A stretch of DNA of 64,000 nucleotides from JBJMLO01 sp045805265 (GCA_045805265.1 JBJMLO010000008.1:186001-250000); one strand, 5' to 3'. Counted from the stretch's first letter, positions 9,082 through 18,356 are shown. The notes: generated by a model not told the origin, from the letters alone. A program made the numbers and translations.

Positions 9082-10536
9082 CTAGGTCGAGAGCCGGTCG
9101 CGGAGCAGCCGCTGCACGAGCTGCGGGTTGGCTGAGCCCCCGGTCTTCTGCATCACCTTCCCGACCAGGAACCCGATCGCGTTCTGCTTGCCGCCGCGGA
9201 ACTGCGCCACCGGGTCGGGGTTCTCGCCGACGACCTCGTCGATCACCGCGCCGAGCGCAGACGCGTCGCTCAGCTGGCGGAGGCTCCGGGCCTCGACGAT
9301 GTCCTCGGCGGGATCGCCGGTGGCGAACGCCTCGGCCAGCACGGTCTTCGCCCCGGTCGACGACACCACCGCGTCGCCCACCAGCCGGGCCAGGTCGGCC
9401 AGGTGCCGCGGCGACAGCTTGCTGAACTCGAGCTCGGTGCCCGACTCGTTCACGAGCGCCGCGACGTCCTGGAGCAGCCAGTTGGCGGCCTGCACCGCCG
9501 GCGTCCACAGCCGCACCGACTCCTCGAAGAACTCGGCGGTCGCGCGGGACCCCGCCAACAGCCGGGCCTGCTCGGGCTTCAGCCCGTACTGCTCGACGAA
9601 CCGCCGGCGCTTCGCGGCCGGGAGCTCGGGCAGGGCCGACCGGATCCCCTCGATCCACTCCAGCGAGGGCTCGAGGGGCGGGAGATCGGGCTCCGGGAAG
9701 TACCGGTAGTCGAACGCGAACTCCTTGCTGCGCAAGGGATTCGTGGCGCCACCGTCCTCGTCCCAGTGCCGGGTCTCCTGGACGAGCTTCCCGCCCGACT
9801 CCAGGACCTCGACCTGTCGCGCCGACTCGTAGCGCAGCGCGCGCTCCAGCGACCGGATCGAGTTGAGGTTCTTGATCTCGATCTTCGTGCCCAGCTCGGT
9901 GGAACCGATGGGCCTGACGCTGACGTTCGCGTCGCACCGCAGCGACCCCTCCTCCATGCGCACGTCGCTCACGCCGAGCGCCTCCAGGGTCGAGCGCAGC
10001 TCCGTGAGGTACGCGCGCGCCTCCTCGGCGCTCCGCATGTCCGGTTCGCTCACGACCTCCACGAGGGGAACTCCCGCCCGGTTGTAGTCGACCAGCGCGT
10101 ACTCGGCGCCGGCGATGCGGCCGGTTGCGCCGGCGTGCGTGGTCTTCCCCGTGTCCTCCTCCATGTGCACGCGGGTGATCCCGATTCGGCGCGTCTCGCC
10201 GTCGGCGAGCTCGACGTCGAGGTGCCCGCCGACGCAGATCGGCAGGTCGTACTGCGAGATCTGGAAGTTCTTCGGCATGTCCGGGTAGAAGTAGTTCTTC
10301 CGGTGGAACAGGGAGTGGGGCGCGATCCGCGACCCCACGGCCAGGCCGATGCGGACGATGTACTCGATCGCGGTCTCATTGGGAACCGGCAGCGTCCCCG
10401 GATGGCCGAGGCAGACCTCGCACACGTTGGTGTTCGGCTCTGCGCCGAACGCGTTGGCGCAGCCGCAGAACATCTTCGTCGCCGTGGACAGCTCGACGTG
10501 GCACTCCAGGCCGATCACCGTCTCCCACTCCGTCAT
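9082..10536 (-). CDS. gatB: Asp-tRNA(Asn)/Glu-tRNA(Gln) amidotransferase subunit B
   Basis: 484 residues, full length. It opens VIGLECHVELST, then MFCGCANAFGAEPNTNVCEVCLGHPG with the zinc-binding cysteines of the cradle domain and GHPGTLPVPN, followed by the helical and YqeY-like C-terminal domains (VGKVMQKTGG). GatB binds misacylated tRNA and activates the side-chain carboxylate, while GatA supplies ammonia. It lies 35 bases downstream of an amidase gene and about 5 kb from gatC-gatA, which are on the same strand but separated by a plus-strand efflux cassette, so the usual gatCAB operon is split. Confidence 0.96.
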   Translation of the reverse strand: MTEWETVIGLECHVELSTATKMFCGCANAFGAEPNTNVCEVCLGHPGTLPVPNETAIEYIVRIGLAVGSRIAPHSLFHRKNYFYPDMPKNFQISQYDLPICVGGHLDVELADGETRRIGITRVHMEEDTGKTTHAGATGRIAGAEYALVDYNRAGVPLVEVVSEPDMRSAEEARAYLTELRSTLEALGVSDVRMEEGSLRCDANVSVRPIGSTELGTKIEIKNLNSIRSLERALRYESARQVEVLESGGKLVQETRHWDEDGGATNPLRSKEFAFDYRYFPEPDLPPLEPSLEWIEGIRSALPELPAAKRRRFVEQYGLKPEQARLLAGSRATAEFFEESVRLWTPAVQAANWLLQDVAALVNESGTELEFSKLSPRHLADLARLVGDAVVSSTGAKTVLAEAFATGDPAEDIVEARSLRQLSDASALGAVIDEVVGENPDPVAQFRGGKQNAIGFLVGKVMQKTGGSANPQLVQRLLRDRLST

Positions 10537-10570
10537 CGCGGCACCAGCGTAACGGGTCGTCCGCCGCCGA

Positions 10571-11935
10571 TCAGGGGACGCCGGCCAGCGGCGCGTGGCG
10601 GGGCCAGGGCCGTGCCTGCTCGAGCTGTTTGCCGACGGCGAGCAGCAGCCCCTCGCCGCCGTTCGGCGCCACGAGCTGCACGGCGAGCGGCGTGCCGTTC
10701 GAGTGGATGCCCGCCGGGACCGAGGCGCCGGGGTACTGGGCGAAGTTCCACGCTCCGGCGAAGGGCACCCACCGGACGTTGCCCCAGAAGTTCGCCCACC
10801 ACGAGCGCGCCGGCCAGCCCTCCGCCGCGACGGGCTGCTTCGTCATCATCGGCGTCACGAGGACGTCGAACCTGGAGAAGAACTCTCCGGCCCGCCGCTT
10901 CCACCGTTCGCGGTCCTTCTGCCTGACCCGACCCAGGCCCTCGAGCCGCCGGCCCAGCTGGGCGTGCCGCCGCTGCCGGGGCTCGAGCCGTCGCTCGTCG
11001 AGCCCCCTGGTCTCGTCGGCCGTGGAGGCCATGAACCAGGCGACGGTGGCGTTCGCGGTGGACTGGGAATAGGGGGGGTCGGCCCGCGCGACCTCGTGGC
11101 CGGCGTCGAGCAGCGCCTTCGCGGTCCGGTCCACGGCCCGGAGGATCTCGGGGTCGACCTTCACGCCGGGCAGCGGCACCTTCGTCGACACGGCCACGCG
11201 GAGCCTCGACGCCGGTGGCTCGACCCTGCCCAGGGCCGGGTCGGCGGCCATGACCGAGAGCACGAGGGCGGCGTCGTCCACGGTGGTTGCGAGCGGCCCG
11301 TTCTCGGCCAGCCCGCGCCAGCTGTTCACCCCGATCCCGGACGGGACCACCCCCACGCCCGGCTTGATGCCGAACAGCCCGCAGCACGCCGACGGGATGC
11401 GGATCGACCCCATGCCGTCGTTCCCGTGGGCGACCGGGACCATGGCCGAGGCGACGGCAGCCGCGCTGCCGCCGCTCGATCCGCCGGGGGTCACGTCGAG
11501 CTTCCACGGGTTGTGCGCGGCCCCCCACACGTCCTCGGTGATGCCCCACACGCCCAGCTCCGGGAGTCGGGTGATGCCCACGACCACCGCACCCGCGTCG
11601 CGCAGGCGCCTGACGACCTCGTGGTCGGCCGGCGCCGGATCCTCGGACGTCTGGGGACAGCCGTACCGGGTCGGCTCGCCCTCCACCTGCACGTTGTCCT
11701 TGATGGCGACCGGCACTCCGGCCAGGGGCAGCGACCCGAGGTCGGGGCGCGAGGCGAGCGCATCGGCCTCGGCCAGGGCCGCGTCGCGGCGGACCCGGAT
11801 GAACGCGCCGATCCGTCCGTTCAGCGCGTCGATCTGTTCGAGATGGTCCCGCACGGCGTCGGATGGCGTGGCGGAGCCCGTGCGGACCGCCTCCGCGATC
11901 TCCCCAGCCGTCTTCCCTACGAGCTTCCCGGCCAC
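10571..11935 (-). CDS. Amidase signature family protein
   Basis: 454-residue Ser-cisSer-Lys amidase: AIKDNVQVEG (catalytic Lys), GGSSGGSAAAVASAM (catalytic Ser and cis-Ser loop) and GNDGMGSIRIPSACCG are all present. The start is the GTG at 11935, five bases after AAGGAGG. The frame's earlier ATG would add 34 unrelated residues across the ribosome site. It is a paralogue of GatA, but gatA proper is at 15585 and this copy has weaker GatA features (for example GSIRIPS in place of the GatA-type GSVRQPA), so it is more likely a general amide hydrolase. It precedes gatB on the same strand. Confidence 0.86.
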   Translation of the reverse strand: MAGKLVGKTAGEIAEAVRTGSATPSDAVRDHLEQIDALNGRIGAFIRVRRDAALAEADALASRPDLGSLPLAGVPVAIKDNVQVEGEPTRYGCPQTSEDPAPADHEVVRRLRDAGAVVVGITRLPELGVWGITEDVWGAAHNPWKLDVTPGGSSGGSAAAVASAMVPVAHGNDGMGSIRIPSACCGLFGIKPGVGVVPSGIGVNSWRGLAENGPLATTVDDAALVLSVMAADPALGRVEPPASRLRVAVSTKVPLPGVKVDPEILRAVDRTAKALLDAGHEVARADPPYSQSTANATVAWFMASTADETRGLDERRLEPRQRRHAQLGRRLEGLGRVRQKDRERWKRRAGEFFSRFDVLVTPMMTKQPVAAEGWPARSWWANFWGNVRWVPFAGAWNFAQYPGASVPAGIHSNGTPLAVQLVAPNGGEGLLLAVGKQLEQARPWPRHAPLAGVP

Positions 11936-12030
11936 GTCGCCTCCTTGCGCCTCGCGATACGTCGCCGAGCATCGACCGAGCGGGCGCCCGCTCGCAACCC
12001 GGGCGTCCGCCGGCCCCGGCACCTCCCGAT

Positions 12031-12059
12031 TTGACATGCCGGGATGTCACCGCTAGGTT
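12031..12059 (+). promoter_or_regulatory. Strong sigma-70-type promoter of the mmpL-tetR operon
   Basis: TTGACA at 12031-12036 and TAGGTT at 12054-12059 with exact 17-base spacing form a near-consensus housekeeping promoter, giving a leader of about 75 bases before mmpL. The leader contains a second inverted repeat (GGTTAGGCG ... CGCCGGTAACC) just upstream of the GGAAGGAGG ribosome site. Confidence 0.8.
12032..12049. promoter_or_regulatory. Palindromic operator inside the mmpL promoter (probable TetR site)
   Basis: TGACAT-GCCGGG-ATGTCA: two perfect 6-base arms around a 6-base centre. It overlaps the -35 and the spacer of the promoter, the classical position for repression. The TetR-family gene in the same operon is the natural candidate to bind it. 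The binding itself is inferred. Confidence 0.6.
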
Positions 12060-12141
12060 AGCCTGGTTCAGTTACTCCGGTTAGGCGAACGCCGGTAACC
12101 TCCGACCCGGGAGGCCGGGCGGGACGGAAGGAGGAGCGCGG

Positions 12142-14397
12142 ATGCTGCGTCGAGTGGGTGAGCTCACCGTCCGGCGGCGGAGATGGATCCTCGTGGGCGC
12201 CCTGGTGGCCTTCGTGGCGGCCGGCGCGTTCGGGGGCCGCGTTGCCAAGTCGCTGTCGAGCGGCGGGTTCGACGATCCGGGCTCCGAGTCCAGCCGCGCC
12301 GTGACGGCCCTGCAGCAGCAATTCGACACCGGCGACCCCAACTTCGTGCTGCTGGTCCGGGCGGGGCACGGGACGGTCGACTCCCCCGCCGTCCGTGCCG
12401 AAGGGCTTCGCCTGACTTCGCAGCTGGCGCGCGAGCGGGGCGTCGAGGCCGTGGTGTCCTACTGGTCACTGCGGGACGCCCCGCCGCTGCGCAGCAGGAA
12501 CTCCTCCGAGGGCCTGGTCCTGGCCCGCATCGAGGGCAGCGACGACACGGTCCGCGACCGGGTCGAGACCCTCGCCCCCCGGTACACGCTCACCACGCCG
12601 GACGTGACGGTGGGCATCGGCGGCCGGGCCGAGGTGTTCCATCAGGTCTCGACGCAGGTCGAGAGCGACCTGCAGAAGGCCGAGCGGATCTCGATCCCGA
12701 TCACGCTGGTGCTGCTGATCCTGGTGTTCGGCAGCGTCGTGGCCGCCGGCCTCCCCCTCATGATCGGCGGGTTCGCCATCGTGGGGACATTCGTCGCGCT
12801 CCGGGTGCTGTCGTCGCTGACGGACGTCTCGATCTTCTCGCTGAACCTCACCACCGCGATGAGCCTGGGTCTCGGGATCGACTACGCGCTCTTCATCGTG
12901 TCGAGATACCGGGAGGAGGTCCGCCGCGGCCTCGCGCCGCACGACGCCGTCGTGCGGTCGGTCGAGACCGCCGGCCGGACCGTCCTGTTCAGCGCGCTGA
13001 CGGTGGGCGTATCCATGGCCGCGCTGATGGTGTTCCCGCTGTACTTCCTGCGCTCGTTCGCGTACGCGGGGATCGCGGTGGTGACGCTCGCCGCCTTCGG
13101 AGCGGTGATCATTCTCCCCGCCCTGATCGCGGTGCTCGGCCGGCGGGTGGACTCGCTGGTCCTGTGGCGGCGCAAGCCCAAGCCCGAGGGAACGGGCTTC
13201 TGGCACCGGCTGGCCACGGTGGTCATGCGGCGGCCCGGGTTCATCGCGGTCGGGATCGTCGCCGTCTTGCTGGTGCTCGGCGCGCCGTTCCTGAAGGTGA
13301 ACTTCGGCCTCCCCGACGACCGGGTGCTCCCGACCTCGGCCTCGAGCCGGGTCGTCCAGGACCAGATCCGCACGCAGTTCACGTCGCAGGAGGTCAACAC
13401 GATGCCGGTGGTGGCGCCGGACACGGGCGGAGCGACGCCGACGGCCGGCCAGATCACCTCCTACGCCTCGCGGCTGTCCCGGATCCCGGGCGTGGGGCGC
13501 GTCGACGCGCTGACGGGCTCGTTCGAGAAGGGCCGGCTGATGTTCGGCCCGAATCGGGGTTCGGCGCGCTTCCGGGCCCCGCACGCGACGTGGCTGTCGG
13601 TCGTCCCGTCCGTCGAGCCGATGTCGGACGCCGGCGAGGCACTGGTCCACGACCTCCGCGCGACGCCCGCGCCGTTCGACGTGCTGGTCGGCGGCGACGC
13701 CGCGCGGCTCGTGGACTCCAAGCACGCGCTGTTCGACCGGGTCCCCCTTGCGCTCGGCCTGATCGGGCTCGTGACGTTCGTGGTCCTGTTCCTGTTCACC
13801 GGCTCGCTGTTCGTGCCGGTCAAGGCGGTGGTGCTGAACCTGCTGTCGCTGACCGCGACGTTCGGCGCCATGGTGTGGGTGTTCCAGGAGGGCCACCTGT
13901 CCGGGCTGCTGAACTTCACCCCGACCGGCCTGATCGACACGACCACGCCGATCACGATGTTCTGCATCGCGTTCGGGCTGTCGATGGACTACGAGGTGTT
14001 CCTGCTGTCGCGGATCCGGGAGGAGTGGCTGCGAACCGGCGACAACGTGCGGAGCGTCGCGCTCGGCCTGGAGCGCACTGGGCCGCTGGTGACCGCCGCG
14101 GCCGCGACCCTGGCGCTGGTGTTCATCGCGTTCGCGACGTCGCAGGTCACGTTCATCAAGCTCCTCGGCGTCGGCCTGGCGCTGGCGGTGATCATGGACG
14201 CCACGCTGATCCGCGGGACCCTGGTCCCGGCGTTCATGCGGCTGGCCGGGCGGGCCAACTGGTGGGCGCCGCGATGGCTGCGCCGGGTGCACGACCGCAT
14301 CGGACTGCGCGAGGCGCCGGCCGCCGCCCCGCCCGTCGCCGACGGGGCGGTCGGTCCTGGCCCGGAACCCACCCCCGTGCGAGAGTTGGCCTCGTGA
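12142..14397 (+). CDS. MMPL/RND-family membrane transporter
   Basis: 751 residues with two repeats of one N-terminal transmembrane helix, a large extracytoplasmic domain and five further helices. The N-terminus shows the actinobacterial SGGFDDPGSES motif. The two proton-relay Asp-Tyr pairs of MmpL proteins are present in LGLGIDYALFIVSRYREE and FGLSMDYEVFLLSRIREEW. Such proteins export lipids, siderophores or hydrophobic drugs by proton antiport. Preceded by a strong ribosome site. The stop overlaps the tetR start by four bases (GTGA), so the transporter and its likely repressor are translationally coupled. Substrate unknown. Confidence 0.92.
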   Translation: MLRRVGELTVRRRRWILVGALVAFVAAGAFGGRVAKSLSSGGFDDPGSESSRAVTALQQQFDTGDPNFVLLVRAGHGTVDSPAVRAEGLRLTSQLARERGVEAVVSYWSLRDAPPLRSRNSSEGLVLARIEGSDDTVRDRVETLAPRYTLTTPDVTVGIGGRAEVFHQVSTQVESDLQKAERISIPITLVLLILVFGSVVAAGLPLMIGGFAIVGTFVALRVLSSLTDVSIFSLNLTTAMSLGLGIDYALFIVSRYREEVRRGLAPHDAVVRSVETAGRTVLFSALTVGVSMAALMVFPLYFLRSFAYAGIAVVTLAAFGAVIILPALIAVLGRRVDSLVLWRRKPKPEGTGFWHRLATVVMRRPGFIAVGIVAVLLVLGAPFLKVNFGLPDDRVLPTSASSRVVQDQIRTQFTSQEVNTMPVVAPDTGGATPTAGQITSYASRLSRIPGVGRVDALTGSFEKGRLMFGPNRGSARFRAPHATWLSVVPSVEPMSDAGEALVHDLRATPAPFDVLVGGDAARLVDSKHALFDRVPLALGLIGLVTFVVLFLFTGSLFVPVKAVVLNLLSLTATFGAMVWVFQEGHLSGLLNFTPTGLIDTTTPITMFCIAFGLSMDYEVFLLSRIREEWLRTGDNVRSVALGLERTGPLVTAAAATLALVFIAFATSQVTFIKLLGVGLALAVIMDATLIRGTLVPAFMRLAGRANWWAPRWLRRVHDRIGLREAPAAAPPVADGAVGPGPEPTPVRELAS

Positions 14398-15047
14398 CCG
14401 AGCCGACGACGACGGAACTGGCCCCCGAAGCCCCTCGGCGCCGCCGCGCGCCGAGGGGCCAGGGCGAGCTCCTCCGCGAGGAGATCATCGAGGCCACCGA
14501 GCGCCTGCTGATCGAGGCGGGCGACCAGGACGCCGTGTCGATCCGCGCGGTGGCCGAGGCGGTCGGCGTGTCGCCGCCCTCGATCTACCTGCACTTCGCC
14601 GACAAGATCGACCTCATCTTCGCCGTGTGCGAGCGGCACTTCCAGCGGTTCGACGAGATCCAGGAAGCGGCGGCCGCGGCGGCGGCCGACCCGGTGCAGG
14701 GCCTCATGGCCCGCGGTCGCGCCTACATCCAGTTCGGCCTCGAGAACCCCGAGCAGTACCGCATCCTGTTCCTGACCAAGCCGACCAAGACGCCGGAGTC
14801 GTGGAGCTTCGAGCGCATGGTCGGCAGCGTGGCCTTCGAGCACCTGGTCGTCGCGGTCGCGCAGTGCATCGACTACCTGGCCATCGACCCGCCACCCGAC
14901 CCGCAGATGGTCGCGATCACCCTGTGGTCGATGGTCCACGGCCTCACGTCGCTGCTGCTGAACCACCCCAACTTCCCCTGGCCCGACCGTGACGCCCTCA
15001 TCGAGCACGTCCTGACCATGCCGATCGAGGGCCTGCTTCCCAGGTAG
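14394..15047 (+). CDS. TetR-family transcriptional regulator
   Basis: 217 residues. The N-terminal helix-turn-helix reads REEIIEATERLLIEAG ... VSIRAVAEAVGVSPPSIYLHFADK, the canonical TetR pattern, followed by a helical ligand-binding domain resembling TetR_C-type regulators (ENPEQYRILFL). The start is the GTG overlapping the mmpL stop. It probably represses its own operon through the palindrome at 12032-12049, with an mmpL substrate as inducer; this is inferred from position. Confidence 0.9.
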   Translation: MTEPTTTELAPEAPRRRRAPRGQGELLREEIIEATERLLIEAGDQDAVSIRAVAEAVGVSPPSIYLHFADKIDLIFAVCERHFQRFDEIQEAAAAAAADPVQGLMARGRAYIQFGLENPEQYRILFLTKPTKTPESWSFERMVGSVAFEHLVVAVAQCIDYLAIDPPPDPQMVAITLWSMVHGLTSLLLNHPNFPWPDRDALIEHVLTMPIEGLLPR

Positions 15048-15078
15048 CGACCGCACTGAGAACGGACAGGAGCGACGC

Positions 15079-15522
15079 ATGCAATCTCGAATCCACGTGA
15101 TCACGCTGGCGGTCGGGGACCTCGATCGGGCCCTGGAGTTCTACCGTGGCCTGGGATTCGAGTCGCCCGGATTGGTCGGCACCGAGTTCGCTGGTGACGA
15201 AACGACGCCCGCCGGGGCGGCGGCGATGTTCCAGCTGGCCGGCGGCCTGATCCTTTCTCTGTACCCCCGCACCGAGCTGGCGAAGGACGCCAACATCCCG
15301 TTCGGGCCCCCCAGGAGCGGCGAGTTCAGCATCGGCCACCTGGTCGGCAGCAAGGACGAGGTGGACGCCGTGCTCGCCCGGGCCGAGGCGGCGGGTGCGA
15401 CGCCGACGGACCGGCCACACGAGCGGCCCTGGGGGATCTACTCCGGCTACTTCCGGGACCCCGACGGGCACCTGTGGGAGATCATCTGGAACCTCGAGCT
15501 CGACGTGGCGGCCTCCGAGTAG
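15079..15522 (+). CDS. VOC (glyoxalase/bleomycin-resistance) superfamily protein
   Basis: 147 residues forming paired beta-alpha-beta-beta-beta modules. It begins IHVITLAVGDLDRALEFYRGLGF and ends GYFRDPDGHLWEIIWN, where His and Glu are typical metal ligands of the second module. It follows tetR by 31 bases with an AGGAG ribosome site, so it is probably the third gene of the mmpL operon. Members isomerise glyoxal adducts, cleave aromatic diols or sequester drugs. A detoxification role beside an efflux pump is plausible but not shown. Confidence 0.85.
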   Translation: MQSRIHVITLAVGDLDRALEFYRGLGFESPGLVGTEFAGDETTPAGAAAMFQLAGGLILSLYPRTELAKDANIPFGPPRSGEFSIGHLVGSKDEVDAVLARAEAAGATPTDRPHERPWGIYSGYFRDPDGHLWEIIWNLELDVAASE

Positions 15523-15584
15523 TTCCCGTTCCTCGGCCACGGCCAGCCAAAGTCGAAGCTGCACGGAACGGGGAGAAAGGCGGT

Positions 15585-17063
15585 TCAGGCCGCCGCCAGC
15601 AGCGGGGGCTGCAGCCGGAAGCCGAAGTCCTGTTCGAACGCATGGGCGGCGCGGAGGATGGCACGTTCGCCCAGCAGGGGTCCGGTGAACTGCAAGCCCA
15701 CCGGGAGGCCGTCGGCGTCGAGGCCACAGGGGACGCTGATCGACGGGACTCCGGCCAGGTCGGCAGGGATCGTGAAGATGTCGCTCAGGTACATCTTGAT
15801 CGGATCGTCGGTGCGCTCGCCGATGCGGAAGGCCGTGGTCGGCGACGTCGGCGACAGGAGCACGTCGAAGCCCTCGAACGCCTTCTGGTAGTCGCGGATC
15901 ACCAGCGTGCGGACCTTCTGGGCCTGGCCGTAGTAGGCGTCGTAGTAGCCCGCCGAGAGCGAGTACGTGCCGAGGATGATGCGGCGCTTGACCTCGTCGC
16001 CGAAGCCCTCGCCCCGGGTCTTCATCATCATCTGGACGACGTCGTCGACCGGTTCCTTCGTGCGGTGGCCGTAGCGCACGCCGTCGTACCGGGCGAGGTT
16101 CGAGGAACACTCAGCGGGCGCCAGCAGGTAGTACGCGCTGAACGCGTAGTCGGCGTTCGGCAGCGAGACCTCCTCGCACGTGGCCCCCAGCCCCTCGAGG
16201 CGTTCGATCGAGGCGCGGAACGCGTCGGTCACGCCGGGCTCCACTCCCTCGGCGAACGACTCCTTGATCACACCGACCCTGACGCCGCCGACCCCCGCGT
16301 CGAGACCCTCCGAGTAGTCGGCTGCCGGTTCCTCGACGCTCGTGGCGTCCTTCGGGTCCACGCCGGCCAGCGTCGACAGCAGCAGCGCGGCGTCCCGGGT
16401 GGTCCGCGTGAACGTCCCCACGTGGTCGAGCGACGACGCGAACGCGATCAGCCCGTACCGGGAGATGCGGCCGTAGGTCGGCTTCAGCCCCACCACGCCG
16501 CATAGCGCGGCCGGCTGGCGAACGCTGCCGCCGGTGTCGGTCCCGAGCGCCCAGGTGGCCATGCCGGAGGCCACCGCGGCCGCCGAGCCGCTCGACGATC
16601 CGCCCGGCACGCGGTCGAGGTCCCACGGGTTGCGCGTCACCCCGTATGCGGAGTTCTCACCCGACGAGCCCATCGCGAACTCGTCGCAGTTCGTCTTGCC
16701 GACCAGCACCGCGCCGGCCTCGCGAAGCCGCGACCAGACTGTCGAGTCGTACGGCGGCACGTAGGGCTCGAGGATGCGCGAGCCGCAGGTCGCGGTGACG
16801 CCCTTGACCGCTAGGACGTCCTTCAGCGCGATCGGGATGCCGGCGGCGGGCGGAAGCGCCTGGCCGAGCCCGAGGCGGCGGTCGACGTCCTCGGCCTGCT
16901 CCCGGGCCAGGTTCCCCGTGACCGACAGGAACGCGTTGACGCGCTCGTTCAGGTCCGACACACGCTGCAGCGCCGCCTCGGCGAGCTGCATCGCGGAGAT
17001 CTCTCTGGCGCGCAGCGCCGCCGCCAGCTCCACAGCGGACAGCGCGAGGGGGTCGGTGGGCAT
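15585..17063 (-). CDS. gatA: Asp-tRNA(Asn)/Glu-tRNA(Gln) amidotransferase subunit A
   Basis: 492 residues, full-length GatA. Catalytic Lys in PIALKDVLAVKG, the cis-Ser/Ser nucleophile region in GGSSSGSAAAVASGM and TDTGGSVRQPAALCG, and the GatA-specific YGRISRYGLIAFASSLD block are all present. It generates ammonia from glutamine and channels it to GatB. It starts four bases after the gatC stop, with the ribosome site inside the end of gatC. Confidence 0.96.
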   Translation of the reverse strand: MPTDPLALSAVELAAALRAREISAMQLAEAALQRVSDLNERVNAFLSVTGNLAREQAEDVDRRLGLGQALPPAAGIPIALKDVLAVKGVTATCGSRILEPYVPPYDSTVWSRLREAGAVLVGKTNCDEFAMGSSGENSAYGVTRNPWDLDRVPGGSSSGSAAAVASGMATWALGTDTGGSVRQPAALCGVVGLKPTYGRISRYGLIAFASSLDHVGTFTRTTRDAALLLSTLAGVDPKDATSVEEPAADYSEGLDAGVGGVRVGVIKESFAEGVEPGVTDAFRASIERLEGLGATCEEVSLPNADYAFSAYYLLAPAECSSNLARYDGVRYGHRTKEPVDDVVQMMMKTRGEGFGDEVKRRIILGTYSLSAGYYDAYYGQAQKVRTLVIRDYQKAFEGFDVLLSPTSPTTAFRIGERTDDPIKMYLSDIFTIPADLAGVPSISVPCGLDADGLPVGLQFTGPLLGERAILRAAHAFEQDFGFRLQPPLLAAA

Positions 17064-17067
17064 CCGG

Positions 17068-17358
17068 CTACTCCTGCTCCACGATCCGGGGGACCTTGAA
17101 CCGGTCGCCCTCGACCTCGGGCGCGTTGGACAGGGCCTCCTCGCGGGTCAGCCCGGGCTCGGGCACGTCCGGACGCAGGACGTTGGCCCGCGGGACCGCG
17201 TGCGCGGTCGGCGGCACGTCCTCCGCGGCGACCTCCTGAACCCGCGCGGCGTGCTCGAGGATCACCCCGAGCTGGGCCTTCATCCGCGCCTTCTCCTCGT
17301 CCGTCAGCCGCAGGCGGGCGAGACGCGCGACGTGCTCGATGTCGATCTCGACCGGCAT
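17068..17358 (-). CDS. gatC: Asp-tRNA(Asn)/Glu-tRNA(Gln) amidotransferase subunit C
   Basis: 96 residues, the expected size. VEHVARLARLRLTDEE at the N-terminus, then a helical region and a C-terminal extended segment (NVLRPDVPEPGLTREEALSNAP) that wraps between GatA and GatB. Ends VPRIVEQE. Translationally linked to gatA. gatB is not in this operon (see the gene at 9082). Confidence 0.95.
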   Translation of the reverse strand: MPVEIDIEHVARLARLRLTDEEKARMKAQLGVILEHAARVQEVAAEDVPPTAHAVPRANVLRPDVPEPGLTREEALSNAPEVEGDRFKVPRIVEQE

Positions 17359-17405
17359 GGCCGCACAGTCTAGTGGCCTCCGCGTGACCGGCCCGGGGAT
17401 CGGCG

Positions 17406-17831
17406 TCAGGCCGGGAACGGCGCGCCGGTACCCGTCTCGCAGTACTTCCGGAGGCTCTCGAGGTAGTAGCCCCAGTTGAAGTTCTAGATGCCGAAGGACT
17501 CCTCGTCGCCCGCCGTGTACTCCTGACGGAACGTCAGGCGGCTCCCGCCCTGGTGTTCCCGGATGTCGAACCGGATCCGCGCGTCAGCCCACGGCTCGTG
17601 GCCCCCGACGCACGACCAGGCCACCGTCGTCGGCTCGGTCAGCTCGTCGACGCGCATCCGCGGATTGAACACGTCGGGGACGAACGTGAACTCGACGACG
17701 CTCCCGACCTCCGCCTGGGGAGACCGGACCTTCGTGGTCCACCAGCTCGACAGGCCCTCCTCCGTGGTGACCGCGGCGAACACCTGATCCGGAGCGGCCG
17801 GGACGTCGACGACGTGCAGGATCCTATCCAT
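17406..17831 (-). pseudogene. AHSA1/SRPBCC-domain protein with a premature TAG
   Basis: The frame from the ATG at 17831 encodes an Activator of Hsp90 ATPase-type SRPBCC domain (VVDVPAAPDQVFAAVTTEEG ... SSWWTTKV). It reaches TAG at 17486-17484 after 115 codons. Reading on in the same frame gives NFNWGYYLESLRKYCETG and a natural TGA at 17406, exactly the usual C-terminal helix of the family. A TAC or TAT tyrosine codon changed to TAG would explain it. Either the last 25 residues are lost and the protein is compromised, or the base is a sequencing error. It lies 30 bases after a second SRPBCC gene in the arsR operon. Confidence 0.8.
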
Positions 17832-17861
17832 GCCGAATCACACCCTCCTCTTTCCGGCTCG

Positions 17862-18356
17862 TCACGAGCCGCTCGTCAGGTGCCCGCGTTCCGTCCACGG
17901 GTCCGTCCCGGGATCGCCGTCCGCGGCCACCTCGACCAGCCGCGGCAGGAAGTGATCCCATCCGGCCGCGTGTTCACCCCGCGCCTCCTCCGGCAGCCCG
18001 CGATGGGTCAGCCGCAGGACCGTCCCCTCGCCGTCCGGCGTGAGCTCGACCTCGACCGTGGTGGCCCCCGGCGGCAGAGGGCCGCCCTCCCAGCCCCAGG
18101 TGAACACCACGCGACGGGGTGCGTCGATCTCGACGAACTCGCCGCGGACGCGGCTGGTGCCGTCGATCTCGACGCGGTACGTCCCGCCCGGCTCGGGCTG
18201 GAGTTGCGCGGAACGCCCCATCCACCGCACGTACAGCGCCGGATCCGTGAAGAACGGGAACACGGCCTCGGGCGTCGCAGCGATGCGGATCTCACGGACG
18301 AGGTCGCCGGAGCCGGTGCGCTCGGCCTCAGCCCTGAGTGGTTTCCGTTCCCCCAC
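17862..18356 (-). CDS. AHSA1/SRPBCC-domain protein
   Basis: 164 residues. The SRPBCC fold is indicated by REIRIAATPEAVFPFFTDP at the N-terminus, RVVFTWGWEGG in the middle and a C-terminal long helix (HAAGWDHFLPRLVEVA). These domains form a hydrophobic cavity; in bacteria they are very often encoded right after an ArsR repressor, as here. The start GTG lies four bases after GGAGGAGG and overlaps the arsR 3' end by 29 bases. Ligand unknown. Confidence 0.88.
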   Translation of the reverse strand: MGERKPLRAEAERTGSGDLVREIRIAATPEAVFPFFTDPALYVRWMGRSAQLQPEPGGTYRVEIDGTSRVRGEFVEIDAPRRVVFTWGWEGGPLPPGATTVEVELTPDGEGTVLRLTHRGLPEEARGEHAAGWDHFLPRLVEVAADGDPGTDPWTERGHLTSGS

